From Petrolisthes cinctipes (lineage: Eukaryota; Arthropoda; Malacostraca; Decapoda; Porcellanidae), in assembly GCA_033782935.1 (NCBI GenBank), contig JAWQEG010000409.1, forward strand, positions 107,501 through 171,500: a stretch of DNA of 64,000 nt, in the 5' to 3' direction. Under the pieces are notes generated by a model, which was not told where the DNA came from, made no database searches, and saw only the letters and a list, made by a program, of their open reading frames with translations. Shown here one piece after another: positions 22,190 through 33,345 of this stretch. How positions within the stretch are numbered: the stretch's first letter is position 1; the number at the start of each line of letters is the position of its first letter. A program made the translations under genes and the position numbers.

Positions 22190-23910
22190 GTGTTTTAGGT
22201 GCGTAAGGGTTTTAGTGTGGGGATTATTTCCTTTCCTGGGGGGTTAAGTTCATTCTTCTTCCCCTGGGGGGGGTATGTTGGGGGCTCCTTTTTTCGGGGT
22301 TTTTTCCCCTTCCCTTTCCTTTCTCCCTTCCTCCTGCCACTAGTACACGTCATTTGGTATATTTTTTTGGTGTTAGCGAGGTTTTTACCTCCCCACGTGG
22401 TGCGGGTGTAGGGCTACTTAGCCCCTTATTGATGTTTCCCCCGAGTGTGGTTTAGTGTTACGTGGGGTGCGGGGAGCGAGGATTGTGCCCAGGTTCTCAT
22501 TTCCCCTTCCCAGCGTATTTTGGGTTTTTTTTCTGGTGTTTTCCCTGTGTGTCTCTTACCCTGGGAGTTGCCCCTCAGGCTGACTGTGCCCCTCCTGTGG
22601 GGGCTGCGGATCGGTGTTTCGTTCCGTGGGGGGTTGGTTTACGGGGTTTTTTCCCCGGGTTGTGCGTGTGGAGGTGTTATTGGGGTTTTTCACCCCGCCG
22701 TACCCGTGGGTTGGCGGCGTGTTGGACCACCCTGTGGGGTTTTTTCCTTCCTTCAGTGGGGAATGGGAGGCTCCACATCCCTCCTTTGGGGACCCCAGTC
22801 GACGGGGGTCTACTCGGCGCATTGGGGGTGTTTACGGGGTTGTTTTCCCCGGGAATTTTCACGTTGGGAAAACTGTTTGTTGTGTTTTTCTCTGCACGTG
22901 GTGTGCACACGTGTGCGTGTTTTGCACCTTGTGTGGGGTTTTTTCCCCGTGTGTGTGTTGGTTTGTGTGTGCGCTCACGTTATGACTGTCTCCCCCCGTG
23001 TGCGGTGAGTTTTTATTTGGGGTTTTCTCCCCGTTTTTAGTCCTGGAGGGAGTTAGGTGGTTTGTTTACACGTGTCCCCTCTCCCCTGTGTCTTGGGTCC
23101 TCTGCTCCTTTTTCGGTGTTTTTTCTTGTCAGCTCTTTTAGTGTCCTTAGGATATTATTCTGATAATGTTACCTACACTTTCTGTAGCTGCCCTTCCTAG
23201 CAAGGATTTACTCACTACACCAGCATTACTTCTTCCAACCGGTGCTGGTTTTGTCTGCTACCTTTTCTTTGATGCCTAAATTACTAGTTCTTGCTAATCT
23301 TTTATTCCCAGTTTTGAGGCATTGCTTGAGCTCCCCCCGAGTTGCTACTACTGTTCTGTTTTTAGTCTGCTTTGTAGCATTCTTCATCTTACAGTACGGT
23401 ATTTTCAACATTCAGTACCATCATTGTTTTTACAATTCTGTACAGTTTTATAATTTTTATAACATTATGCTGTAGTGTAGTAAGACTATCTATCTTTCTT
23501 CTTGCAATATAAACTCTTACTTTGTGCTTGCTTTTATTTTGGGGGTAAGAGAAACTTATCCATTACTTTCTGGTAGAGTAACATGTTCTTCCATTAATAC
23601 CCTCTCCCTCCTTGGGTTTCCGAGGGTCTACTCTCGGCTTTCGTATTGGGGGTAAGAGAAGCTTAACCTTTACTTTCTGGTAGAGTAACATGTTTCTCCA
23701 TTAAAACCCTCTCCCTCCTTGGGTTTCCTAGGGTTTACTCTCGGCTTTTGGGGACCGTGTTTGCGGGGTTTTTTCCCCAGCAGTGTGGGGGTGAGTATGT
23801 GTGGGTTAGTGTTTTGCCTTGGGAGTTAGTGTTTTCCTCCCTTGGGGTGTTTTGCGTTTTTCCATGTGTGTACACGTGGGTTCACGTGTTAACCCCTTTT
23901 TTCTCCCGCA
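22190..23910 (+). other. GT/GC-rich left interior of the 7 kb element
   Basis: It carries many variants of 'ggggttttttccccg' and TGTG/CACGTG stretches. Several overlapping frames of 120-190 residues (for example 22445-23008) are Cys/Phe/Gly/Val-rich, low in complexity and lack known motifs. I do not treat them as genes. A similar motif cluster recurs at 23740-23910. The segment 23540-23640 is repeated at 23645-23740 ('gggggtaagagaa...ccctctccctccttgggttt'). Confidence 0.5.
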
Positions 23911-23999
23911 GTCCACTCGTGCCTTGTGTGCTTCTACTGGCTGTACCGTGAGGTTGTTCCTCGACGTGCATCACCACTGTTCACCCCACACAGGCTTCT

Positions 24000-24480
24000 G
24001 CACTCCCAGGAGTACGTTCCTGCTACGTGCCTCTCGGGGTCACAGGGGATCAAGCTCCTAGCACCCCTCGGAGCCCCCGTCGCCGTCCCTGGATGGTTCT
24101 GTGCCTCCCTTCCGTGGTTTCCACCATTCCCGGAAGCGAGCCAGACCACCACGCTGACCCCCCTAGCTACCTGACCGGTACCAGGACTCAGCAGGGAAGC
24201 TGCTTCGTCTCCCCCAAGGGCTAGCTCCTCGAGCCGCTCGCGGGGGTGCAAGCACGAGTCCAGGAGAAGGTCTCGCCCTCGGGTCCCTAGCACCCCGAGA
24301 GGCCTCCTCTCCTTCCTTTAGTCGGCTCTGATACCCCCCCCCCCGAGGTTCCCACCTCAGCTGGAGGGGGTCAGACCGTCGGGCTGCACCCCTGGTTACC
24401 TCCCAGGTACCAGGGCCCAGCAAGGAAAGGCTCCTTCTCCCCTGCGAACGCGCTCAAAGAGCCGCTCCCGAGGGAGCAAG
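24000..24480 (+). pseudogene. Diverged copy of the Ser/Arg module of the 7 kb element
   Basis: Text such as ACCGGTACCAGGACTCAGCAGG, a block ending in Arg/Ser-rich codons (24220-24290), and a second pass at 24350-24480 parallel the module at 27450-27720. Frames are broken. No enzymatic motif is visible. It shows that the coding module has been duplicated inside the element. Confidence 0.4.
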
Positions 24481-25345
24481 CGTAGCACCAATTGCAGGAC
24501 CTCCTCAGCTAAGGCCCCGGTGGGGTACTGACTGACGAACCTGCAGGTCCCTGCCAACTAGGCTCCGACCACAGCCTAGGGTACTACCCATGCACATCCT
24601 AGTACCAAGAGCAGGTCCCTCTCAGCCTAGGACCCGGTAGGGTACTAACTGACAAACCTGCTAGGACCTGGCCAGCTAGGGGGCTACCCAGGCACAACCT
24701 AGGGCCAAGAGCAGGACCCGCTCAGCCAAGGACCCGGTGGGGTACTAACTGGCAAGCCTGCTAGGACCTAGCCAGCTAGGCTCCTACCACAGCCTAGGGT
24801 GCTACCCATGCACAACCTAGTGCCAACAGCAGGACCCACTCAGCCAAGGACCCGGTAGGGTCCCGACTGATAAACCTGCTAGGACCGGGCCAGCTAGGGT
24901 GCTACCCATGCACAACCTAGGGCCAAGAGCAGGACCCGCTCAGCCAAGGACCCGGTAGGGTACTGACTGACAAGCCTGCGAGGACCTGGCCAGCCAGTCT
25001 CCTCCACTGTCTAGGTGCTGCCTATGCACAACCTAGCACCAATAGCAGGACCCGCTCAACCAACAACCCGGGAGGGTACTGACTGAGAGGCCTGCTGGGA
25101 CCTAGCCAGCTAGGCTTCGACCACAGCCAAGGTTCTACCTGTGCACAACCTAGGGGCTACCTCGGGCACAGCCAAGGCGCTACCTATGCACAACCTAGGC
25201 GCTACCTGGGGCTCAACCTAGTGCGACATGGTCCTCAGCCTAAGGGCTACCTGGACCTGAACCTAGTGGCTACCTGGACCTGAACCTAGTGGCTAGCTGG
25301 ACCTGAACCTGGGGCTCAGCCTAGGGGGCACCTGGGCCTCGGCCT
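24480..25345. repeat. Tandem repeat of about 100-125 bp inside the 7 kb element
   Basis: Six units share 'ggacccggtagggtactgac', 'acctgctaggacc', 'ctacccatgcacaacctagg' and 'agcaggacccgctcagcc'. They start near 24505, 24630, 24730, 24850, 24950 and 25060. The array decays to 'cctagtggctacctgg' short repeats by 25345. Confidence 0.8.
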
Positions 25346-26930
25346 ACGGCAGCTAGTTCATGAGAGTTTATAACACACGGCCTCTTTGCCGCGTGAGGGA
25401 ATTAGGAGAGCGAATGCGATAACGTTTCAAAACGTTCTCAGAGCCGTAACAACACTCAAACTCGGGGTTTTTTCCAGTCCTGGCCTTCCTAACATTGACG
25501 TTTTTACGTCCCTCTTTTCCCGTAATGATTCGCAGGTGGTCACCATGGTTCTCCGAAACGTCAGTCATTCTTTACCAAGAACGAGACACCCTACCCTGTG
25601 CTGACATAGGGTTTTAATTGAGGTATGTCTTCCAGCGATGGGGCAAATGTTGGTCCCCCATAAATTCCCACAAAAGTTTGTTTATGCATAATTTGGCTTA
25701 GCCTCCCCAGACATATCAGGTAACTGCTTGACCCACCAGTCTTCTTTTCTGCTTGGCTCGGAAGTTTTCAAAGTAGTTTTTTCACCTCACGGTGGTCCTT
25801 ACCAAATTCAAACAAACCATTGATGAACTATACGGCTCCGGTTGTTGCCTACCGTCCTACCAAGCTGCACATGTCACTCTTGGTGTCATGTCCAGCTACC
25901 CTAGTCCTCGCCTCGGATCACCTGTTTTGTTTCCCCATAACAGGGAGACATGGGGCAGCAAGATTTGTGTCTTGTACACCATACTCATTCAATGGGGGCT
26001 TTTTAACTACGTCCTTAACCTTTCATCGCACGCATTCCACTTAGGGGAGGCGGGCGAGGGGATATTGGGGCTTCGGCTTACCCTGGTCGATGCCTTGTAT
26101 TAGTGCTCAGGACGGTCCTGGCATTACACTCTCGACACTGTCCCAGACAGCCTCGTGAGATTTAAGGTTCGCCTCATTCCCTAGTGGGGGAGCCGGCCAA
26201 TTATTTGCCACCCCACAGCCCCACTATTGCAACGGTACCCGTTCCTGAACCCGCCCTTCTCCTCACCTTCCCTGCCGCATCGCCGGTAGGGGACTCGAGT
26301 TCACCTGGGGATTTTGGAGCCATTCCCGTTCCTCCAATCTCTCCAGGTCTCGAGTCCCTGAGGGGCACCCTGGGGGAGGAGCTGGCTGCCTCTCCTCCTC
26401 CTTTCCTGTCACCTCCTCCTGTGGACGACGGGTACCTTCCCTACTCTTGGGCCTTTCTTCCTCCGTCCCGGACTCACTCTTCAGAGGAAGGCAGACGGGT
26501 GCGTAGTCTCCCGATCCTCCTCAACCAGAAGTTTGGGTGAGGAGGCACGACGAGCTAGTGAAGCGGGGAGCGGACGAACCTTTCGGTTTGTCCGTAGGCT
26601 ACGCGCCCTTCCCCACCTACCGTGGTGGAGGCGGCGGGACCCGTTCCTGGACCTGCTCTCTCAGAGTCCCCGCGGTGGAGTGGGTACGGGATCTGGGGTG
26701 GCGGGACATCCACCACATCCTTCAGGACGAGGTATCTGTTCCACTCGCTCTCCCCCACCCCTTGTGTTGCGATGGGGACTCCGCCCACCTTACCACAGGG
26801 TCCCTGTGGGAGACAGAAAAGGGGGAGGGTGCGCCCGAGGGGAAAAGGTCGGGTGACTTACCTTCCGTCACCAGTCATCCCATACGTCATCTCCATTCTG
26901 TACAGTCTCATGGTTAGAACATCTTGGTGT
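25346..26930 (+). other. Central part of the 7 kb element, unassigned
   Basis: Moderately GC-rich with short overlapping frames of 65-145 residues. The plus-strand frames at 26184-26540 and 26533-26917 are Pro/Ser/Arg-rich, and 25792-26103 has ordinary amino-acid composition. None shows a motif I recognise. The segment 26180-26930 may be the first of two related modules, because 26930-27200 is repeated downstream. Confidence 0.35.
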
Positions 26931-28430
26931 TTCTTTTCTCTCGGGATATTTTACCCGAACCTAGGCCATAGCCTAGGTTCGGAGGACTCTAACAACAAAA
27001 AAGGGGGGGGGGGTCCTCGACCCCCTGGCCTATTCCCTCGAGGGTGTCTTTAAAGACTTACGACTTGTAACACTTTCTGGTTTTAACAGAAAGTTGTCTG
27101 TATATAATGATAATAAATTATATGAGTAACAACCCTTCCACAGCAGCTACCACCCTAGCTCTGGGAAGTCGTTTTACGATGGTCGGCCACCTGCACGGTT
27201 CACCTCACGCACCCTGCTTCACGCCCAAGGGTTACGACCCTTTGGCGTGCGGTGTGTGCCGCCCCTGGGCTGAGCTGTGTCGGGAGACACCCGCCTCTGC
27301 CCGCCCCAAAACTCCCCGCCCTTGCCTCCCTTCGTAACGCGTGGACTAGGGCCAGGAGAGTGGCACACAAACGAGACGGCTCTTCCTTGATGTGGGCTGA
27401 CCCGACTTTGGGAATGGAACTGGGTTTATTCAGGACCCGTTACCCTTCTACGTGTCTCTCGGAGCCTCAGGGGATTGAACCCTCTGTTACCCGAGAGATT
27501 TCGTCTCCTTCCCTAGACGGTACTGCGACTCCTTTCCGGGGCTTTACACCCCGGGAGGCGAGTGAGTCCGTCGCGCTGGTTACCCGACATACCTCACCGG
27601 TACAAGGGCCCAGCAGGGAACCTGCTGCTTCGTCGCCTCCTAGAGCCGGCTCCTCGGGTCGCTCTCGGGGGCGCAAGCGTTCGGTGAAAAGGTCCTGCCA
27701 CTCCAGGAAGACCCGGACTCGCCGTCGTTCACTGTCCTCCTCGTCTTCTTCCTCTTCTTCCTCCTCATCATCCTCGTCGGAGGACTCTCCTTCTCCCTCC
27801 CGCAAACCCCGCAAGGTTAAGCGGAGGGAGGAGAGCCCTTCGTCGAGGAAGATTGCACGAATTGTCCGCACTCTTGTCCCTACCTCCCTTCTTGCCTTCC
27901 CTTCTTTGGGTCCCGCTGTCCTGCCTCTGGTAGCGACACCGGTACCCGTTCTATACGTCATCCCCATCCGGTACTTTTTCACACTCATCCCCATGTCATT
28001 CATGTTGTACATGTGGGCTGGCGCAATAAATTACATTGTTATGGAATTATTGAGTATTTATTTCCCGAACTTACACGGTGATTAATACTATGATGAGTGA
28101 CTGGATATAATAAACACTCGAGTACAACCTCTTGGTGTTCCTTTTTCATCCTCTCGGGATATTATTACCCGAGCTGGGGCCATAGCCCGAGCTCGAGAAC
28201 TTTAACAAAAAGGGGGGGGCGTGTGGGGGGGGGCCTAACCTGCTCCCCCTCCTCTACCAGACCCCTCGAGTCTGACTATAAAGACTTCAACTGGTGACAC
28301 GTTCTGGTTTATAACAGAACAGTCTACGGTATATAATGATTATAAATTATATATATGTAAAAACACTTCCACCACAGCTATCACCCTAGCTCATGAGGAA
28401 GCCGTTTTTTACGTCGGCTTCACTTCAGTT
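26930..28430 (+). repeat. Duplicated block of about 220-250 bp inside the 7 kb element
   Basis: 26930-27185 and 28120-28420 share the order 'cttggtgtt', 'ctcgggatatt', 'cccga...ggccatagcc', 'aacaaaaagggggg', 'aaagactt', 'cttccac...cagct' and 'accctagctc'. They differ by many substitutions, so the duplication is old. Confidence 0.75.
27252..28085 (+). CDS. Hypothetical Ser/Arg-rich protein of the 7 kb element
   Basis: A 277-codon frame between the two duplicated blocks. Residues about 115-205 are strongly basic and serine-rich. They contain SGRSRGRKRSVKRS, a run of about 15 Ser encoded by mixed TCC/TCG/TCT/TCA codons, EDSPSPSRKPRKVKRREESP, and a short hydrophobic tail (LLAFPSLGPAVLPLV). Mixed serine codons argue for selection on the protein rather than slippage of one triplet. 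RS-rich regions occur in splicing factors and in Gag-like proteins of some retroelements. I cannot choose between these. No catalytic motif is present. The start is arbitrary, since upstream codons in frame are also open. Confidence 0.3.
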   Translation: MCAAPGLSCVGRHPPLPAPKLPALASLRNAWTRARRVAHKRDGSSLMWADPTLGMELGLFRTRYPSTCLSEPQGIEPSVTREISSPSLDGTATPFRGFTPREASESVALVTRHTSPVQGPSREPAASSPPRAGSSGRSRGRKRSVKRSCHSRKTRTRRRSLSSSSSSSSSSSSSSSEDSPSPSRKPRKVKRREESPSSRKIARIVRTLVPTSLLAFPSLGPAVLPLVATPVPVLYVIPIRYFFTLIPMSFMLYMWAGAINYIVMELLSIYFPNLHGD

Positions 28431-28561
28431 TTTATACTTTCTACGAGTCCCCGCTCTTGACCGCTCTTAACTAGGCCCGCGAATGCCTCCACCTCACCTC
28501 CCACCTACCGCATCGCATGCATAGCATTCCAGCTGTGCTGGTTCCACTATACCAATAATAG

Positions 28562-28933
28562 TGCATTTGTCGCGGCTTTCAGCCGCTTAAATTGTATTTA
28601 TTGGTTGTGGAACCAGCACAGCTTTAACTTTCCCACCCACCTCCCGATGCGGCAGGCATTCACTTTCTTTCTCATTTGAGTGAAAGAGCGTCCTCTGCCC
28701 TGGAGCGGGGTCAGTACTTCTACAGGCCACCACCAGGTTGCTCCCATATCAGTACAGCGCCAGATTTAAATTTGATTTACTTCTGATGATCGTCACGGAA
28801 TAGACCCTTCTAGCCCAGATTATGCCTTAACGGGGCCTGGGCTGGAGAAGGGGTGTATTCTATAGCATTCCAGCTGTGCTGGTTCCACAACCAATAAATA
28901 CAATTTAAGCGGCTGAAAGCCGCGACAAATGCA
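28562..28933. repeat. Nested 372-bp inverted-repeat unit at the right end of the 7 kb element
   Basis: Arms 28562-28623 and 28872-28933 are inverse copies over about 62 bp, starting TGCATTTGTCGCGGC. Just outside the left arm, 28541-28561 is the inverse of the element's left end plus its flanking CTATTATTG. The right end is therefore a compound foldback. Confidence 0.75.
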
Positions 28934-29755
28934 CTAATATTGTATGCCGATGATGCAACTCTACCCCTCTATTCACTCACCACATAACAGAATAGAAGTT
29001 GCAGCATCTTTGCATAGGGACTTGGCTGGGATCTCTTCCTGGTGTCAATTTTGGGGCATGAAGCATAATGCTAATAAAATGCACTCCATCATCATCAGTT
29101 TTATCCCATACATTGGATCAACCTCACCCCAGACTGCATATTTCTGTTGAACATATTGAAGAAGCTGCTACTTTGCATTTGTTTGGAGTGATTCATGATT
29201 CAAAACTGACTTTTGAGAAGCACATTCATTCTCTGTCTGCATCTATTGCACTAAAGACAGGCGAACAGTACTTCATAAGTGTTATCAAATTTTTTCTTGT
29301 GACCCCATTATATTAAATTATTTTTATGCTTTACTTTTGCCTCATTTTGAGTATTGTGCACTTGTTTGGATGTCTTCTGCCAACACCATCTAAAAATTCT
29401 TGAAAGAGCTTTAAATATGATTAATTTCATTTCCCAAAATCTTTCTCTTGACTTGCATCACTGGCATCAGGGTGGTGCTCTAGATTTTTATGTAAAGTAT
29501 TTAACAATAATCAGCATCTCGTATATGGTGCTTTGCCTGAACCATCCAATCCTACCTGAGTTAACTAGGTTTACTCTTAATCTTAATAATATTGCTATGA
29601 ATCCTATTAATGCTTGTACAACACAGTTTTCATAGTGTTTTATTCCTTCGTTTGTTAAAATATGGAGTCAATTACCCAGTGAGATTGTCCAGTCTGAGGA
29701 CATGTCTACATTTAAATCTCATGTGAATGGCTATTTACTGCAGTAGGTTTGTTTT
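28934..29755 (+). pseudogene. Jockey-like LINE, RT C-terminal half, after the inserted element
   Basis: The LINE resumes with LYADDATL, the catalytic motif, at 28940-28965. RT thumb-like text follows (GISSWCQFWGMKHNANK, HLFGVIHDSKLTFEKHI) and the C-terminal region (NACTTQF, IWSQLPSEIVQS near 29660), ending at about 29745. Stops and frameshifts are frequent. The downstream T-rich 3' end (29750-29870) looks like its untranslated tail. Confidence 0.8.
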
Positions 29756-29879
29756 TTGTTTTTTTTTCCTTATTCTTCTTGGCTTCCTTGTAGTCAGAGT
29801 CCTTAACTTGGTATCCTTTTCTTCCCTCCAGTGCCTATTGGTATTATGGTATTGTTAATTTTAAGTACTAATTACTGAT

Positions 29880-30300
29880 ACTGGATTTGTGGACTGGTAT
29901 TGTCTGTGTGTGTGTGTATTAGAGTTATAGATAGATAGACATACATATGAACTACAGTAATGCTCGTCTTTGTACAGTACTAATCTGTATGATATTTCAG
30001 CATCAGAAGAGTACTAACATAACTTCCACTACTACCTATAAGGTTCACAAGAGTACTACTGACTACTTCACAATACAAGAATGGTGAGTGTGTTTGTGTT
30101 AAAAGGACAGTGATAAATTTAATCATTTTGTATAGCAGTTGCAGGTTAGATTAGGTAAATTAGGTTAGGTTGAAGGTTAACTGACTACTGGAGGACCATA
30201 CTCAAAATATGGTACTGGTTTGTCCTTTCACCATGGGTCCAGTCTTACTATACTATACCATACTATATTACACTACACTATGAATCAGTAGCCTTAGTTT
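29880..30300. other. Non-coding spacer
   Basis: It contains a short GT microsatellite (29905) and a TTAGG-like run near 30150 ('aggttaggtt'). No gene is seen. Confidence 0.5.
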
Positions 30301-31520
30301 CCTCCAAACTCCTCATCCACTCTCATTTTACTCTCACTCACCATCCTCTTCACTTGCCTCTTACATACATTATATTTTCTCTTCCACCTCCTCTGACACA
30401 TTTTTCTGTAATGTTCTCCTTCTTTTTCTTCTCTACTGCATCTTGCACTTCTTACTACCACAATGCACTTCTTTTCTTGTCACTCTTCTGTGTCTTGTAT
30501 CCCACTACCTCTGCTGCTGTCCTCATTACTAGTGTCTTACACATTTCATACACATCATTCACTCCCACTCCCTCCCCTATACCCAGCCTTGCATCCTCCA
30601 GCACCTCCTCCATCCTCCTCTTGTATTCCTCTCTATACTCAATATCATTCAATCTTCCACTTGCCACTTCCATCTTGCTCCCCCCTTCATCCCTCTTACT
30701 GTACTCCCACTTAACTCCTACATTAATCCTTACCAAGACTGCAAAGTGGTCAGAGTATTGAACCATTCCTCTCACTACTTTAGCATCCATCACTTCTTTC
30801 CGTAATCTTTCATCCACGGCTAATCCATCCATAATCAATTAAACTCTATTGTTCTCCTCCATGTATACCGGTGTATCATATCAAAGAAGGTGTTGAGCCA
30901 AAAACAACCCCCTCTCAGCACAGACGTCCACCAGATACTCACCATTCTCATTCACTCCTTCCACACCCCATTTACCAACAATGCTTCCTAACTTTCCCAT
31001 TCATGTCGCCCATCATAATAATACTCCTCCCACTCTCAAACATCCTCAAACATCCATTCAGCTCCTCCCAGAAATATCTCATCCTTTTCCTCCCTGTATT
31101 GCTCTTCTCATTCACTGGTGCATATGAACACACCCACGCATATTTTACTAATCCAATCTTCTGTCATCCACACTACTCTTGTCCCACACCATCCATGTCC
31201 ATCTACTCGCTTCCACACCCTTGGTGATACCAGCACTGCACACCCCTCCCTCCCTCTTCTTTTACATTTCTCATTAATTCCTGCCCAAATTACACCTCCC
31301 TCCATTCCCTCCCACATCACACACACTCCTCCAGCCTCACACTCCTCCACTCCCCATCCTTTCATGTGTATCTCTGTCACTCCCATCACATCCACTTCTC
31401 CATTCTTAAAGCATTTAACTATCTCTCTCCTTTGTACTATCCACTATACCATTTACATTCACAGTTACCACTCTCATACACCCACCCTTCCCCTTCCCCC
31501 TACGGGGAAACCCGGAGAGG
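30300..31520 (-). pseudogene. RTE-like LINE family C, endonuclease-to-linker fragment
   Basis: On the minus strand, text from about 31395 (MDVMGVTEIHMKGWGVEE, VWKRVDGHGWCGTRVVW) passes to 30838 (GLAVDERLRKEVMDAKVVRG, SDHFAVLVRI) and then to a basic linker (EVVGYKTQKSDKK). It is endonuclease C-terminal half plus linker of the same family as 46388-48120, with frameshifts. No RT remains. Confidence 0.7.
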
Positions 31521-31524
31521 TTAT

Positions 31525-31572
31525 TATTATTATCATTATTATAACTATTACTATTATTATTATTATTATATG
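31525..31572. repeat. ATT/ATC microsatellite
   Basis: Imperfect (TTA)n with interruptions. Confidence 0.85.
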
Positions 31573-31647
31573 CTGGGTACAACAAGTCTTAAGACAATCT
31601 TTATAAAGTTTATTACAGTTGAATCATAATGCAGAAAGTTTAAAGAG

Positions 31648-31796
31648 GGAATAATACAAATTTTGACACATTGGATTTCTCCAAATTATGCCAGGAAACA
31701 ACAGAACAAGAATAATGGTGGCCTGTTGCTTGGAATAATTTGGGGGAATACCCAGTTGCTCCAAATTTATCACTAACACTGTATTACCCCCTTAAG
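31648..31796. mobile_element. MITE, TTAAGGGG family A
   Basis: Contains 'ccaggaaacaacagaacaag' and 'ggtggcctgttgcttggaat' and ends 'gtattacccccttaa'. Confidence 0.7.
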
Positions 31797-31899
31797 TTTC
31801 AAATAGTATCTTTATACAAGAACTTACATAATATGATGCATCCAAATTGTAACCCAAATCTTTTATTATAATATTTCAGGATAAACACCTTGATATGAG

Positions 31900-32110
31900 G
31901 ATGATTGAAGACTACCCAAGGCCTGGAGGATCATGTAGGATGAGGGAGAAGATGATAGGGAGGTGGGACAAGATACACCAAGGAAATGAGGGACAGGGAG
32001 AAGATGATAGAGAGGTGGGACAGCAAGCACCAAGGATGTGAGAGACAGGGAGATGATGATAAAGAGGTGGAGAGGTGGAACAGCAAGAACCTCTTCATAT
32101 CTATATACTT
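31900..32110. repeat. Tandem repeat of about 60 bp, three copies
   Basis: Units carry 'gacagggagaagatgata' and 'gaggtgggacagcaagcac'. Confidence 0.75.
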
Positions 32111-32189
32111 TGCACCTCTCTGTAGGTATATATTGGTTAGTATACTCTCTGGGTGTTGTGTACAGTAGGAGCTTAATATAAGATGAATG

Positions 32190-32740
32190 AATTTAGCAAA
32201 TATATCCTTTTAACGCACGCTCAGTAAATCACTTAATTAGTCTGTATGGTGGTTTTCAATTAGGGTCTGAGTGTAAAATGAAGTAATGGTGGATAAAAGT
32301 ATTTTTCATTGTATGTCCATTGTCGACTGTATATAATATTGCCTGTATTTAATGGTTTATGCCAATTTAAAACCTTCCTTCCCCCCTTCCATTTTTATAC
32401 AACTTTTAGTCTTTAGTTCTCTCTCCATCCCCCTTCAAGCATGAGGCATGATAGGTTTGTTTTGGTTTCTTTGTGTGTTTTGTAGTTCATTATCCACACT
32501 TTTTATTCCATAGTCCCTCATCTTTAGTTCTTTCTCTGTACCCCTTTTAAGTTTTACATGCCTCATAGTAATTGTAATAGACAAGTTTTACTTTTGTTCT
32601 GTAATAGTATTTGTGATGGGAATACTTTCAAGCCCCCATCTCAGCCCAAAAAACATCTCATTCACAATGGACATAATTTATTCCCTCACAATTTTTTGTT
32701 TCAGTTTTTCTTTTTCTGTCCAATTTAATTTGCTTGGATT
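32190..32740. other. Non-coding; dispersed repeat at its left end
   Basis: 32190-32335 ('ccttttaacgcacgctcagt', 'aatggtgg') matches 52530-52680 in BBS1 intron sequence. Nothing else is supported. Confidence 0.55.
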
Positions 32741-32872
32741 TTGTACTATCCATAAATTAATTTGGTTGTATTTTATACCATCCATAAATAAATATATTGT
32801 GTTTCGTACTATCCATGAATTAATTCATTTGTATTTTGTTCCATCCATGAATTAATTAGGTTGTATTTTGTT
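32740..32872. repeat. Tandem repeat of about 33 bp, four copies
   Basis: Units of 'tttgtactatccataaatta' type with T-rich linkers. Confidence 0.75.
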
Positions 32873-33001
32873 AGAGAGTTGTGGAGTGCAGTTGTACAAG
32901 ACACTTACCAACCATCATTGTTGTTCATCCTTCCTTCCATCTACAACAACAACTCAAGACATCACTATAGGTTACTGTGAGTATTTGTGGAGTTACATTG
33001 G

Positions 33002-33113
33002 GTCATATTCAAAAACATTCATGGTGCATACGATGGTGTGGTACTGGTGCGATGGCTCCATAGAAAAGTAATTGAGACTTTGTACCGGTACCACACCATC
33101 ATGTGTGTTTGGT
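33002..33113. repeat. Palindromic MITE, family B
   Basis: Left arm 'attcatggtgcatacgatgg', right arm 'taccacaccatcatgtgtg'. Confidence 0.65.
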
Positions 33114-33165
33114 ACAGTCACAATTCAATAACCTTCTTATCAACCAAGACTTTATATTATACAAT

Positions 33166-33318
33166 ACAGTGTTAGTGGAAAATCTGGAGAAACTGATTCC
33201 TCTAAACTATTCGAAGCAACAGGCCACGCATATTTTGATTAATCTAGTCCTGTTGTTTCCTGTCATACTTTTGAGGAATCAAGGTGCTCCATTGTACCAA
33301 AAGTACACTACCTTTTAA
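33166..33318. mobile_element. MITE, TTAAGGGG family A
   Basis: Contains 'gtgttagtggaaaatctgg', 'gaagcaacaggccac' and 'accttttaag'. Confidence 0.7.
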
Positions 33319-33345
33319 GCACTTGTAAATATTATTGGTAGTTCG

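Larger units (their letters stand above)
21843..28933. mobile_element. 7.09 kb GC-rich element with long terminal inverted repeats, class unknown
   Basis: The element splits a LINE reading frame. The LINE text on either side would join cleanly, and a 9-bp direct repeat with one mismatch flanks it: CTATTATTG at 21834-21842 and CTAATATTG at 28934-28942. Inverted arms of roughly 215 bp (about 21848-22057 and 28684-28890) share the 'ctggcgctgtactgat' and 'ccaggccccgttaagg' blocks. The interior is much richer in G and C than its surroundings. It has recurring 'ggggttttttcccc' motifs, a tandem array, internally duplicated modules and a Ser/Arg-rich frame, but no transposase, integrase or RT that I can recognise. 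Long arms with a 9-bp duplication fit a Mutator-like non-autonomous element. A DIRS-like or other origin is not excluded. Confidence 0.7.

Noticed and set aside
22445..23040. Overlapping 187- and 192-residue Cys/Phe/Gly-rich frames in the GC-rich element
   Set aside because: Low complexity from GT/GC-rich motifs, two frames open together, no domain.
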